From: Rhodococcus sp. IEGM 1409
Lineage (GTDB): Bacteria > Actinomycetota > Actinomycetes > Mycobacteriales > Mycobacteriaceae
DNA: 64,000 nt
Direction of reading: 5' to 3'
NCBI RefSeq assembly: GCF_030056735.1
Contig: NZ_JASHKN010000006.1
Coordinates: 1-64,000 of the forward strand
Both the position numbers and the translations under genes were made by a program. Positions 16,913 to 25,223 of this stretch are shown here, one piece after another (positions within the stretch are counted from its first letter, which is position 1; every line of letters starts with the position of its first letter). The notes beneath the pieces are model-generated. The model did no database searches. It was not told the origin of the DNA and saw nothing but the letters and a program-made list of their open reading frames with translations.

Positions 16913-18475
16913 GTGCGAGTTGTCCTGGTCCCCGGTAGTACGACGTCCACGGGAGCTGTGACGGCAACTGTCCTACGGACCGATCCCGGTGGAACGCCGC
17001 TTGCCGATCCCGTCGAGTATCCCGACCTGATTGCAGCGGTACGCACCATCGAGGAAGCTGAGCACCCGCGGTGGGTGTGGCCGAGTACGGCAACCGTGTA
17101 CCCACCCCTACTGCGGGCAGGCGTACGGGTGCAGCGGTGCCACGACATCTCCCTGACCCGCGCGATCCTCGGGATGCGCGTCGGCAAACCGTCACCTCCT
17201 GCCGACGAGTTCGACGACGATCGCCTCGGTCTCTTCGACACCGCCCCCGTTCTCGATCCCCTCGCTGTCGCCACCGAGTTCGCCGAGCAGCGCGCAACCA
17301 TCGGCACGGATGCGCGCTTGGATTTGTTGATCGCAGCAGAGTCGGCCGGGGCACTCAGCGCCGCGGAGATGACGCATACCGGTCTGCCGTTCTCGACCCA
17401 GAAGCACCGTGCCCTTCTCGAAGAACGGCTGGGGCCTCGCCCGACCGGCTACGACCTCCCCGCTCGTATGCAGGAACTTGCCGCCCAGATCAGTGAGGTC
17501 TTCGGGCGCACGGTCAATCCTTCGTCGTCGGTGGAAATCACCGAGGCGTTCGGGCGCCAGGGCATCGAACTGCCGTCGACGCGCAAGTGGTTTCTGCAGG
17601 AGATCGATCATCCTGCGGTGCCGTTGCTCCTGCGTCATCGCGAACTCGCCAAGCTGTACAGCACCAACGGTTGGCAGTGGATGGACAGTTGGGTACGGGG
17701 CGATCGATTCCGCCCCATCTACGTTCCCGGTGGTGTCGTCTCCGGCAGGTGGGCGAGCCGAGGCGGCGGAGCCCTGCAGATTCCTAAAACCATGCGCTCG
17801 AGCGTCGTCGCCGATCCCGGTCACGTGTTCGTCGTCGCCGACGCCGGTCAACTCGAACCCCGAATTCTGGCCGCCATGTCCGGCGACCGCCGCATGATGG
17901 CCGCCGCCGGCGACGACGATCTGTACGCGCTTGTCGGTGCCGAAGCCTTCGGCGGCGACCGCGCAAAAGCCAAGGTCGCAATCCTCGGCGTCCTGTACGG
18001 GGCGACGGCGGGTGAAGCCAAAGCACTACTCATCTTGCTGCGGAAGCGATTCCCGGTCGCCGTCGAGTACGTCGAGCAAGCTGCCAAGGCAGGCGAGCGC
18101 GGCGAGGTGGTTCGGTCACTGCTCGGCCGAGCCTGTCCCCCAACGTCTCCCGACTTCTACTCCCACGGCGACGCTCATGCCCGCGGCCGTTTCACGCGAA
18201 ACTTCGTCGTGCAGGCCACGGCATCCGAGTGGGCGCTGTGCCTCCTGGCCGACCTCAGACGCCGACTCGCCGAAGATCCGGACGGCGAATTGGTCTTCTT
18301 CCAGCACGACGAAGTGGTCGTGCATACCCGGAACCCCGAAACCGGTACCGCGCACGTGCTGGCCGCAGCTGCTTCGGCAACTCGATTGTTGTTCGGCGAC
18401 ACAGTCGTCCGTTTCCCCATGGACGTCGGCGTCAGAGAGAGTTACGGCAAGGGCAGTTCCCCTCAGGAAGAGTGA
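16913..18475 (+). CDS. Stand-alone family-A DNA polymerase (3'-5' exonuclease/polymerase-like)
   Basis: This 520-aa protein is related to the C-terminal half of DNA polymerase I. Motif A appears as VVADAGQLEPRILAAMSGD (canonical DYSQIELR, here DAGQLEPR). Motif B is the RAKAKVAILGVLYGATAGE region. Motif C is FFQHDEVVVHT, with the catalytic HDE retained. The N-terminal ~190 residues form a degenerate exonuclease-like domain and there is no 5' nuclease. Actinobacteria carry this protein as well as PolA, and its role in repair or lesion bypass is undefined. It starts with GTG at 16913, 47 bp after pxpC. Confidence 0.82.
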   Translation: MRVVLVPGSTTSTGAVTATVLRTDPGGTPLADPVEYPDLIAAVRTIEEAEHPRWVWPSTATVYPPLLRAGVRVQRCHDISLTRAILGMRVGKPSPPADEFDDDRLGLFDTAPVLDPLAVATEFAEQRATIGTDARLDLLIAAESAGALSAAEMTHTGLPFSTQKHRALLEERLGPRPTGYDLPARMQELAAQISEVFGRTVNPSSSVEITEAFGRQGIELPSTRKWFLQEIDHPAVPLLLRHRELAKLYSTNGWQWMDSWVRGDRFRPIYVPGGVVSGRWASRGGGALQIPKTMRSSVVADPGHVFVVADAGQLEPRILAAMSGDRRMMAAAGDDDLYALVGAEAFGGDRAKAKVAILGVLYGATAGEAKALLILLRKRFPVAVEYVEQAAKAGERGEVVRSLLGRACPPTSPDFYSHGDAHARGRFTRNFVVQATASEWALCLLADLRRRLAEDPDGELVFFQHDEVVVHTRNPETGTAHVLAAAASATRLLFGDTVVRFPMDVGVRESYGKGSSPQEE

Positions 18476-18476
18476 A

Positions 18477-18961
18477 ATGATGCACGCAAAGTTGCGAGAG
18501 ATGTTCCCGCACTACACGTGGGCCTCCGTCACTGCTGGTCAGTCCGGCGCATCGGTGTACCGTCTGACGCCCGAACAATCCGACGCTCCTCGGTTCTACG
18601 TCTCATCGATCTCCACGAACTCGAGAACGACTACCTGGACTGGCCCGGCGAAGAACTGCTCGCCGAACTGCACCGGACACGCCCCGTCGTCGAAGACGTG
18701 GTCGTATGTCACGGCGATCTGACACCGGAAAACATCCTGCTCGACCCGACAACCTGCCGAGTAACCGGCGTGATCGATGTGGGTCGTCTGGGCCGAGCAG
18801 ATCGACACCTCGATCTCGCCCTCACCATCCGTGAGTTGGCAATCGAGGACGAACCGTGGTTCGGCCCGAGATACGTGAAGCGGTTCACGAACCGATACGG
18901 CTCAGACCTGATCGACCCGGACCGAATTGCCTTCTACACACTCCTCGACGAGTTCTTCTGA
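18477..18961 (+). pseudogene. Broken aminoglycoside 3'-phosphotransferase (APH) gene
   Basis: The first ~42 codons (from ATG 18477, containing WASVTAGQSGASVYRL and APRFYV) match the N-lobe of APH(3')-type kinases. The reading then continues only in another frame (from about 18602). This second part gives GEELLAELHRTRPVVEDV, the catalytic HGDLTPENILLDP, the Mg-binding GVIDVGRLGRADRHLDLAL and the family C-terminus YTLLDEFF. About 80-100 codons of the N-lobe/linker are missing between the parts. A frameshifting internal deletion is the simplest explanation. Residual activity is very unlikely. ATG follows the polymerase stop by two bases. Confidence 0.75.
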
Positions 18962-19085
18962 CTTAGCTCCATCAGGTCGGACGGCGTGATCGATCAGCGC
19001 CAAGTGGTTCCACCACGCCCGTATTGCGTGTTCTACTGGAAAACGTTGCTTTGTTGGTGCTGGTCGACTGCGTTCGAGGAGAACC

Positions 19086-21311
19086 ATGACCAAGCTGGAT
19101 ACAACTGACGCAGAACGGAACGAGCGCGGAGCGGTCAAACGCCTTCGCCTGCCGATCTTCACCGTGATCGCCCTTGCGATCTTCGCCTTCGTCGCAGGCG
19201 GATTCGGTGGTTCGTTCCAAGGAAAACTCGCCGAGGTTCAAAAGAACGACAACGCCTCGTACCTCCCGAGTTCCGCCGAATCGACGATTGTCAGCAACCA
19301 ATCCGCGAACTTCCTTGCCGTCGAGACAATCCCTGGTTTTGTTCTGTTCCATCGGGATTCGGCCCTCACCGAGGCAGACAAGTCTGCAATCAACTCGGCG
19401 TACGGCGCTATTGCCGGCATCTCCGGAGTAGACGCCGACGGGATGCAGCCCACCCAGTACTCCGCCGACGGCACAACTGCGTCGATCTTCGTGCCACTCG
19501 TCGCCAAAGACGGCGACACCGCCGTGGCAGGCGATGTCCTGGCGACCACCGAACAGAACGTCATCGACGCCGCGAAGCAGGCTGCCGGTGATGTCGAGGT
19601 ACTTCCCGCCGGACCAGGTGGGCTACTCGTTGCCTTCATCGACGCCTTTGCCGGTCTGGACGGAGCACTGCTGGGTGCGGCACTTCTGGTCGTGATCCTC
19701 ATCCTGCTTGTCGTGTACCGGTCGCCTGTCCTGTGGTTCTTTCCGCTGTTCTCCGCACTCCTCGCAATCGGCTTGTCCTCGATGGTGATCTACTTCCTCG
19801 CGAAGGCCGAAGTACTCACGTTGACCGGCCAATCTCAAGGCATCCTCTTCGTCCTGGTGATCGGTGCAGGTACCGACTACGCCTTGCTCTTGATCTCGCG
19901 CTACCGCGAAGAACTACACGTGTATCCCAATCGATTCGACGCGATGATCAAGGCCTGGCGTGAATCTGCGCCCGCAATCACGGCTTCAGCTGTCACAGTA
20001 ATTCTCGGTCTGCTCTGCTTGACGTTCTCCCAGCTCAACTCCAACAAGAGCCTCGGACCCGTTGCCGCCATCGGCATCGCGTGCACTTACCTGGTGATGA
20101 TGACGTTCATGCCGGTCGCTCTGGCTGCCACCGGTCGGTGGGTCTTCTGGCCACGCAAGCCCAAGGTCGATCACGCCGCAGACCTTACGACGCACGGGTT
20201 GTGGGGCAAGATCGCCGAGGCCGTCGGCAGCAAGGACCGACCGCTGTGGATCGGTGCGACAGTTCTGCTGATCATCTTGTTCGCCGCCGGGATCGGCAGT
20301 CTCAAGACCGACGGTCTGACGTCCACCGAGAGCTTCACCAATCGTCCCGACGCCGTTGTCGGACAAGAACTCTACGACTCGAAATTTGATCCCGGAGCGG
20401 GCGCGCCGGCCGTGATCACCACAAACGCCGACCAAGCTGATGCCGTCATCAAGGCTGCCAGCGGTGTCGAAGGTATCTCGCAGGATCCCGGCGCAGTCTG
20501 CACGCAGGTGGACGTCGCGAAGGTCAGCGAGCTGATCAAGACCAACCCCGCTGCCGTTGCACAAGCCGCCGCTGCGGGTTGCGCCCCTGCAGCTTTCGCC
20601 GTTGCACCGATCGACGGCCGAACCATGATCAACGCGACCCTCGCCGACTCCTATGATTCACCGCAGGCAGTCGACACTGTCAAGCGACTGCGGACGGCGG
20701 TGCACGACGTGCCTGGTGCCGACGCTCTTGTCGGCGGCAGCACGGCCACCACCCTTGATGTCCAGGCTGCCTCGATCCGCGACAGAAACCTGATCATCCC
20801 GATCGTGCTGGTGGTGATCTTCCTGGTCTTGGCCGCTTTGCTTCGTGCTCTGTTGATCCCGGTGATTCTCATTGTCACCGTGGTGCTTTCCTTCGCGGCG
20901 ACACTCGGTGTGAGCGGATTCTTCTTCACACACGTATTCGGGTTCGCCGGGGCGGATCAATCGTTCCCGCTGTTCGCCTTCGTGTTCCTGGTCGCGTTGG
21001 GCATCGACTACAACATCTTCCTCATGACCCGAGTGCGGGAAGAGACGGGAGAATTCGGCACCCGCACAGGTGTTCTGCGCGGCCTTGCAGTGACGGGCGG
21101 TGTGATCACCTCAGCCGGAATCGTCTTGGCCGCAACATTTGCCGTACTGGGCATCCTGCCGCTGGTCTTCCTCGCCGAGATCGGTTTCGCCGTGGCCTTC
21201 GGCGTGCTGCTCGATACGATCATCGTGCGCAGCGTCCTGGTTCCGGCGCTCTCACATGACATCGGAAAACGCATCTGGTGGCCGTCCGAACTGGCCCGCG
21301 CCAAAGACTGA
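19086..21311 (+). CDS. MMPL family (RND-type) transporter
   Basis: This 741-aa membrane transporter has two repeats of one helix, a large extracytoplasmic domain and five helices. The proton-relay segments are VIGAGTDYALLLISRYREEL and VALGIDYNIFLMTRVREE. The family moves lipids and other hydrophobic molecules to the envelope in mycolata. It starts at ATG 19086 after an AGGAG. It is monocistronic and faces the alkylation-repair operon tail to tail with a four-base gap. No polyketide or lipid synthesis gene is adjacent, so the cargo is unknown. Confidence 0.9.
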   Translation: MTKLDTTDAERNERGAVKRLRLPIFTVIALAIFAFVAGGFGGSFQGKLAEVQKNDNASYLPSSAESTIVSNQSANFLAVETIPGFVLFHRDSALTEADKSAINSAYGAIAGISGVDADGMQPTQYSADGTTASIFVPLVAKDGDTAVAGDVLATTEQNVIDAAKQAAGDVEVLPAGPGGLLVAFIDAFAGLDGALLGAALLVVILILLVVYRSPVLWFFPLFSALLAIGLSSMVIYFLAKAEVLTLTGQSQGILFVLVIGAGTDYALLLISRYREELHVYPNRFDAMIKAWRESAPAITASAVTVILGLLCLTFSQLNSNKSLGPVAAIGIACTYLVMMTFMPVALAATGRWVFWPRKPKVDHAADLTTHGLWGKIAEAVGSKDRPLWIGATVLLIILFAAGIGSLKTDGLTSTESFTNRPDAVVGQELYDSKFDPGAGAPAVITTNADQADAVIKAASGVEGISQDPGAVCTQVDVAKVSELIKTNPAAVAQAAAAGCAPAAFAVAPIDGRTMINATLADSYDSPQAVDTVKRLRTAVHDVPGADALVGGSTATTLDVQAASIRDRNLIIPIVLVVIFLVLAALLRALLIPVILIVTVVLSFAATLGVSGFFFTHVFGFAGADQSFPLFAFVFLVALGIDYNIFLMTRVREETGEFGTRTGVLRGLAVTGGVITSAGIVLAATFAVLGILPLVFLAEIGFAVAFGVLLDTIIVRSVLVPALSHDIGKRIWWPSELARAKD

Positions 21312-21315
21312 TCGA

Positions 21316-22161
21316 CTACAGAAACGCTTCTTTGGTCCACAGATGAAAGAGCGCATAGGCTCGCCAGGGTCGCCATCGCTCCGACAACGCTGCGGCCTCT
21401 TTGCCTGACGAAACCCCCAATGCACGTTTCAACACAAGATCATCGGGTACGAATGCGTCGCGATCACCGAGAATTCGAACGGTGAGATAGTCGGCGGTCC
21501 ACGGCCCGATTCCCGGTAGCGCCAACAACTCTTGTCGAAATTTGACGGGATCCGCATCCCAGGTGAGTTCGAGGCCGTTCGCTGCCGCAGTTGCCAACGT
21601 GTGCACAGTTTTTGCGCGCGCGGTGGTCAATCCAACGGCTTTCTGAATGTTCTCCGGCGATTGCGCCGCCACCGCGCCCGGATGAGGGAAGGCCAGAAAC
21701 TCCCCTTCCACCGACTCCCCGAATGCGCCGACAAAGCGTCCACCGAACGTCCTCGCCGCGCCGAGCGAAACCTGTTGTCCCAGAACGGTGAGCACCGCAG
21801 TCTCGAACCCGTCCACCGAGCCGAGCACCCGCAATCCCGGACGGGCAGCCACGAGTGGGGCCAACAACTCGTCGCTGCCGAACGCTTCCTCGATAGCGGT
21901 GTGATCGGCGTCGAGGTCGAGCCAACGACGCACGGTCGCCTCGAGCACCTCGGAATCCGATTCTGGTGCATCAGCATTTACCACCACGCAGTCGTCACTC
22001 CACGACACCGACACGACTGCCCGGCCGGAAGGCAACGGTATGACCCTGGTGTGAACACCGTCGTCGTGACGCTCCAAGCCGGCGACGCAGTGAGCCCGCA
22101 ATGCGCCAGTGAGCGGTTCGACCGCATACGGTGACTGAAAGTGCAGCTTCACCTCGCTCAC
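21316..22161 (-). CDS. AlkA-like DNA-3-methyladenine glycosylase (HhH-GPD)
   Basis: This 281-aa protein has an AlkA-type N-terminal beta domain (FQSPYAVEPLTGALRAH). The HhH-GPD core follows: LGQQVSLGAARTFGGR, the hairpin LLALPGIGPWTADYL, and the catalytic-Asp region LGDRDAFVPDDLVLKR. It excises alkylated purines. It starts with GTG 22161, overlapping the upstream alkyltransferase stop (GTGA), and is the last gene of a four-gene operon. The coupled neighbours make an alkylation-damage role very likely. Confidence 0.88.
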   Translation of the reverse strand: MSEVKLHFQSPYAVEPLTGALRAHCVAGLERHDDGVHTRVIPLPSGRAVVSVSWSDDCVVVNADAPESDSEVLEATVRRWLDLDADHTAIEEAFGSDELLAPLVAARPGLRVLGSVDGFETAVLTVLGQQVSLGAARTFGGRFVGAFGESVEGEFLAFPHPGAVAAQSPENIQKAVGLTTARAKTVHTLATAAANGLELTWDADPVKFRQELLALPGIGPWTADYLTVRILGDRDAFVPDDLVLKRALGVSSGKEAAALSERWRPWRAYALFHLWTKEAFL

Positions 22162-22757
22162 CGGTTCGATTCCAGATCCAGCAGAATCGCTTTCAGTTCG
22201 GGGCCACCCGCATACTGTCCGAGGCTGCCGTCGCTGCGCACCACCCGGTGGCACGGGACCACCAACGGCAGCGGGTTCTTGGCGCATGCTGTCCCCACGG
22301 CACGCACGGCACGTGGGCTACCCGACGCTGCTGCGACCACCGAATAGCTTGCGGTGTGGCCGTATTCAATTTCGGGGAGATGGCGCAACACTTCGCGTCG
22401 GAATCCCTTCGCGAGTCGGAAATCCAAGTTCAGATCGAATTCTCTACGCACACCGGCAAAGTACTCGTCCAGCTCCCGAGCGACGTTGTCGAGCCTTCGC
22501 GGGTAATGCAGAACTCGGGGGCTGACCGTGTCGGCCAACCGTTCCAGAACCAGATCGTGCCCTTCGACGGCAAAAGCAACCCGCACCAAACCCACATCGG
22601 TCGCCGCCAGCAGTAGCTTTCCAACAGGTGAATCGACGGTTCGATACGCCACGTCGATCAATTCGGCTTCGGACGCCTGCGCAGCGAGGCGTGCGCGTAG
22701 GCGGATCAGAGCGTCGGCGTCAACGACTGGAAGTGCCCCGAACACATCGGTACTCAT
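22158..22757 (-). CDS. Methylated-DNA-[protein]-cysteine S-methyltransferase, N-terminally extended
   Basis: This 199-aa O6-alkylguanine-DNA alkyltransferase has the acceptor Cys in VVPCHRVVRSDGSLGQYAGG and the Ogt helix-turn-helix around GHTASYSVVAAASGSPRAVR. A ~40-residue N-terminal extension (ALIRLRARLAAQASEAEL) is absent from the second alkyltransferase of this operon. Its ATG overlaps the sigma-factor stop (ATGA) and its stop overlaps the AlkA-like start, so the order is alkyltransferase, sigma, alkyltransferase, glycosylase. It directly reverses O6-methylguanine. Confidence 0.88.
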   Translation of the reverse strand: MSTDVFGALPVVDADALIRLRARLAAQASEAELIDVAYRTVDSPVGKLLLAATDVGLVRVAFAVEGHDLVLERLADTVSPRVLHYPRRLDNVARELDEYFAGVRREFDLNLDFRLAKGFRREVLRHLPEIEYGHTASYSVVAAASGSPRAVRAVGTACAKNPLPLVVPCHRVVRSDGSLGQYAGGPELKAILLDLESNR

Positions 22758-23308
22758 GAGTGACTCCCTTCCGCAGCAGTCGCGGACAAGTAGGTTCTTC
22801 GTAAGGTGGCGATACCGTCGGCGCCCGCACGTCTGGCGGCCGCCGGAGTATTACCGAGGATGTCCGCGATCTCTGCGTACGGCAGCCCACCCAGAAAGTG
22901 ATAGGCAACCGCCGCGCGTTGTTTGAGCGGTAGTTGTTCGAGTGCGTCCCACAATTCGTGATCCCACGTTCCCGGTACGCCGATTCGCGTCGGCAATTCC
23001 GGAACGTCGTCTGTCGGTACGGCCACGCGGGCACGAACCCGGGTGATGTCGATCGCCTTCCGATGCGCGATGGTCACCAGCCAAGCTTCGATGTTCGCGC
23101 CCGGGTTCAGATCCGGATAGGCCCGCATCGCTGCGATGAACGTCTCGGACCACGCGTCCTCGGCGTCGACGGGGCCGACCACCGCACGGCAGACCCGAAG
23201 GACCACAGCACCGTATTCGGTCACGACGTCTTCGAACGGTTTCAGTGTCACGATCGGTAGACGTTCCCGATCACCGAATTGTGAGTCGAGCGCATCAGAA
23301 GAGGACAT
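22754..23308 (-). CDS. ECF-type RNA polymerase sigma factor in the alkylation operon
   Basis: This 184-aa sigma factor has region 2 (VDAEDAWSETFIAAMRAYP, WLVTIAHRKAIDITR) and region 4 (LEQLPLKQRAAVAYHFLGG, LPYAEIADILGNTPAAARRA). There is no region 3 and no anti-sigma gene next to it. It overlaps the upstream alkyltransferase by 14 bases and the downstream one by four. I infer that it regulates this operon or other alkylation-response genes, in the role Ada plays in E. coli; no Ada-type regulator is seen here. How its activity would be sensed is unclear. Confidence 0.85.
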   Translation of the reverse strand: MSSSDALDSQFGDRERLPIVTLKPFEDVVTEYGAVVLRVCRAVVGPVDAEDAWSETFIAAMRAYPDLNPGANIEAWLVTIAHRKAIDITRVRARVAVPTDDVPELPTRIGVPGTWDHELWDALEQLPLKQRAAVAYHFLGGLPYAEIADILGNTPAAARRAGADGIATLRRTYLSATAAEGSHS

Positions 23309-23795
23309 CCGATTCGCCGCCGTGCTCGCGGTCGAGCAGAAACCGCTTGCGCTCGAGGCCGCCGGCGAAACCGGTCAGGCTTCCGTCGCTTCCGACCACA
23401 CGATGGCAGGGAACGATGATGCTGATCGGATTCTTACCGTTTGCCGCAGCGGCCGCACGGATCACAAGTGGGTTACCCAAAGTTTGCGCGAGCTCCATGT
23501 AGGTCCAGGTTTCGCCGTACGGGATTGTTCGCAAGACATCCCACACCCGCTTCTGGAACTCCGTACCCACGGGCGCCAGCGGCACGGAGAACTCCGTGCG
23601 ATCACCCTCGAAGTACTCCGTGAGCTGCGACTCGACTTCACCGAAGACCGCCGCGGAACGATCACCGAACGTGGACTCGTCCGGCTTGTGACGATGCTCC
23701 GCCATGTACAGCCCGCAGAGGTTCTCACCTGCCGCTACCAGCGTCAACGCCCCGATCGGCGAGTCGATCACGGTATGCGTCCGGATTGCCGTCAT
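23295..23795 (-). CDS. ogt: Methylated-DNA-[protein]-cysteine S-methyltransferase (Ogt)
   Basis: This 166-aa compact alkyltransferase has a full acceptor motif, IIVPCHRVVGSDGSLTGFAGG, and the upstream helix PYGETWTYMELAQTLGNP. It is the first gene of the operon, with a GGAAGGA just before ATG 23795. The ending FLLDREHGGESDVLF overlaps the sigma gene by 14 bases. It is the standard-length Ogt, while the third gene encodes an extended paralogue. Confidence 0.9.
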   Translation of the reverse strand: MTAIRTHTVIDSPIGALTLVAAGENLCGLYMAEHRHKPDESTFGDRSAAVFGEVESQLTEYFEGDRTEFSVPLAPVGTEFQKRVWDVLRTIPYGETWTYMELAQTLGNPLVIRAAAAANGKNPISIIVPCHRVVGSDGSLTGFAGGLERKRFLLDREHGGESDVLF

Positions 23796-23939
23796 GTCTC
23801 GATCCTTCCAGGTTGCGCGGTGCAGCAGGCAGCGGGTGAATTGATTGTCCGCGCCGGCACCGACACCTCGAAGACGCCGCGCCCCTCGTGAATGTGAGAT
23901 TTACCTGTACTTTGACGTCACATCAGGCAGTATCGAGGG

Positions 23940-24485
23940 ATGGCTCTAGTTTTACCCGGAAGCTCCACCGTCGTCCGCTCCGTCGGCGACGTGGTGCACT
24001 GGTCCCTGTCCACGGCCGCTTTTGCGGTCACCCTGCCCACTCGACTCGAGGCGCTCCTCTTCGCCGTCGAGAGGTTGGTGGCACGCATCAACCAGATCGC
24101 TGACAACGTCGACCGTGTGGTCATCGGAGCCGCCGCCGTGACCGTTCGAGCGGAGACGTTGGTCGAAGCAGTCGAGCAGACCTCGGACATCGCGGGAGAA
24201 CTCCTCGAGATCTACGAGCCCATTGCGTTGCAGCTCGCGCCGCTGGCCGCCAGATTCGCCGACGACCTTTCCGAGGCGGAGGTCAGCGCCGCGATCAAAC
24301 TGATCGACCAACTGCCCGAGCTCACCGACCGAGTGGCCGCAGTGCTGCCCATCCTCGGAACCCTGGACTCCGTCTCGCCCGAGATCCACGAACTCCTCGG
24401 AGTGGTCAAGGACCTGCGGCAGGCGATTGTCGGAGTGCCAGGGTTCCACTTCTTCCGCAAGCGCGGCGAAGCCAAGCTGGATTGA
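23940..24485 (+). CDS. Conserved hypothetical actinobacterial protein
   Basis: This 181-aa, strongly helical, Ala/Leu/Val-rich protein has no signal peptide. Long amphipathic helices (LFAVERLVARINQIADNVD, ALQLAPLAARFADDLSE) suggest a coiled or bundle structure. It ends with a basic GFHFFRKRGEAKLD tail. It starts at ATG 23940, divergent from the alkylation operon across a 144-bp gap that must hold both promoters, and ends one base before the convergent SDR gene. I do not recognise a function. Confidence 0.75.
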   Translation: MALVLPGSSTVVRSVGDVVHWSLSTAAFAVTLPTRLEALLFAVERLVARINQIADNVDRVVIGAAAVTVRAETLVEAVEQTSDIAGELLEIYEPIALQLAPLAARFADDLSEAEVSAAIKLIDQLPELTDRVAAVLPILGTLDSVSPEIHELLGVVKDLRQAIVGVPGFHFFRKRGEAKLD

Positions 24486-25223
24486 TCAGGCGGAGTAGCC
24501 GTTGGTTCCGGCCCTCGTCATGACGACCTTCGGAACCACTGCTCGAGACGAGAGCTTGAGCAGTCCGTCCACCAACTCGACGATGTCGTCGACCTTGATC
24601 ATTTTGTCGGGTGTGATCCGATCGTGCGTCCACGCTGACATATCCGTGTCGACGTAGCCGGGAGCGATGGCCGTGGCGCTGACGCCGTTGCCGGATTCCT
24701 CGGCGTTGAGTGCCTCGACCATCGAAATGAGCGCAGCTTTGGTGGCTCCGTAGACGGCCAGGCCGCTCTCGGCATACACGCCGGCCATCGAGGCGAGGGC
24801 GATCACCTTTGCCCCGCCGGCGAGGTCCGCGTCCGCCGCATTGCGCAGGAGCGGCAGCGATGCTTGCAGGAGTGCGAACGGTGTCCGGAGATTGACGGCG
24901 ACGGTCTTGTCGAAACGTCGCATGGGGTAGTCCGCTACTCGCCCACTGGTTCCCACTCCGGCGTTGAGGATGAGGGCCCGCATGGAGCCGAACCGCTCGC
25001 CGTGCGTGGCCACGAGTGCTTCGGCGAAGTTCTCGTCCGCCATGTCGCCGGCGGAGACTACGACGTCCGGCGACCCGGCACGCGTAAGTTCTTCGGCGAC
25101 GACGGCGAGTCGTTCGGCGTCGCGGGCGGTGATGGTCAGCCCATACCCTTGCGACGCCAAGCGTGTTGCGATGCCAAGCCCGATTCCCTTGGAGGCACCG
25201 GTAACCAGTGCTGATCGACTCAT
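24486..25223 (-). CDS. SDR-family oxidoreductase (LvaD-like context)
   Basis: This 245-aa short-chain dehydrogenase has the nucleotide site ALVTGASKGIGLGIATRL, the NAGVG motif and the catalytic pair YGATK with an upstream Ser. ATG 25223 overlaps the stop of the kinase-like gene (ATGA); the open frame upstream is a shadow. It is the third gene of the ACAD-kinase-SDR operon. In the levulinate (lva) pathway an SDR interconverts 4-oxo- and 4-hydroxyacyl-CoA, and a similar role is inferred here from the neighbours only. Confidence 0.85.
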   Translation of the reverse strand: MSRSALVTGASKGIGLGIATRLASQGYGLTITARDAERLAVVAEELTRAGSPDVVVSAGDMADENFAEALVATHGERFGSMRALILNAGVGTSGRVADYPMRRFDKTVAVNLRTPFALLQASLPLLRNAADADLAGGAKVIALASMAGVYAESGLAVYGATKAALISMVEALNAEESGNGVSATAIAPGYVDTDMSAWTHDRITPDKMIKVDDIVELVDGLLKLSSRAVVPKVVMTRAGTNGYSA

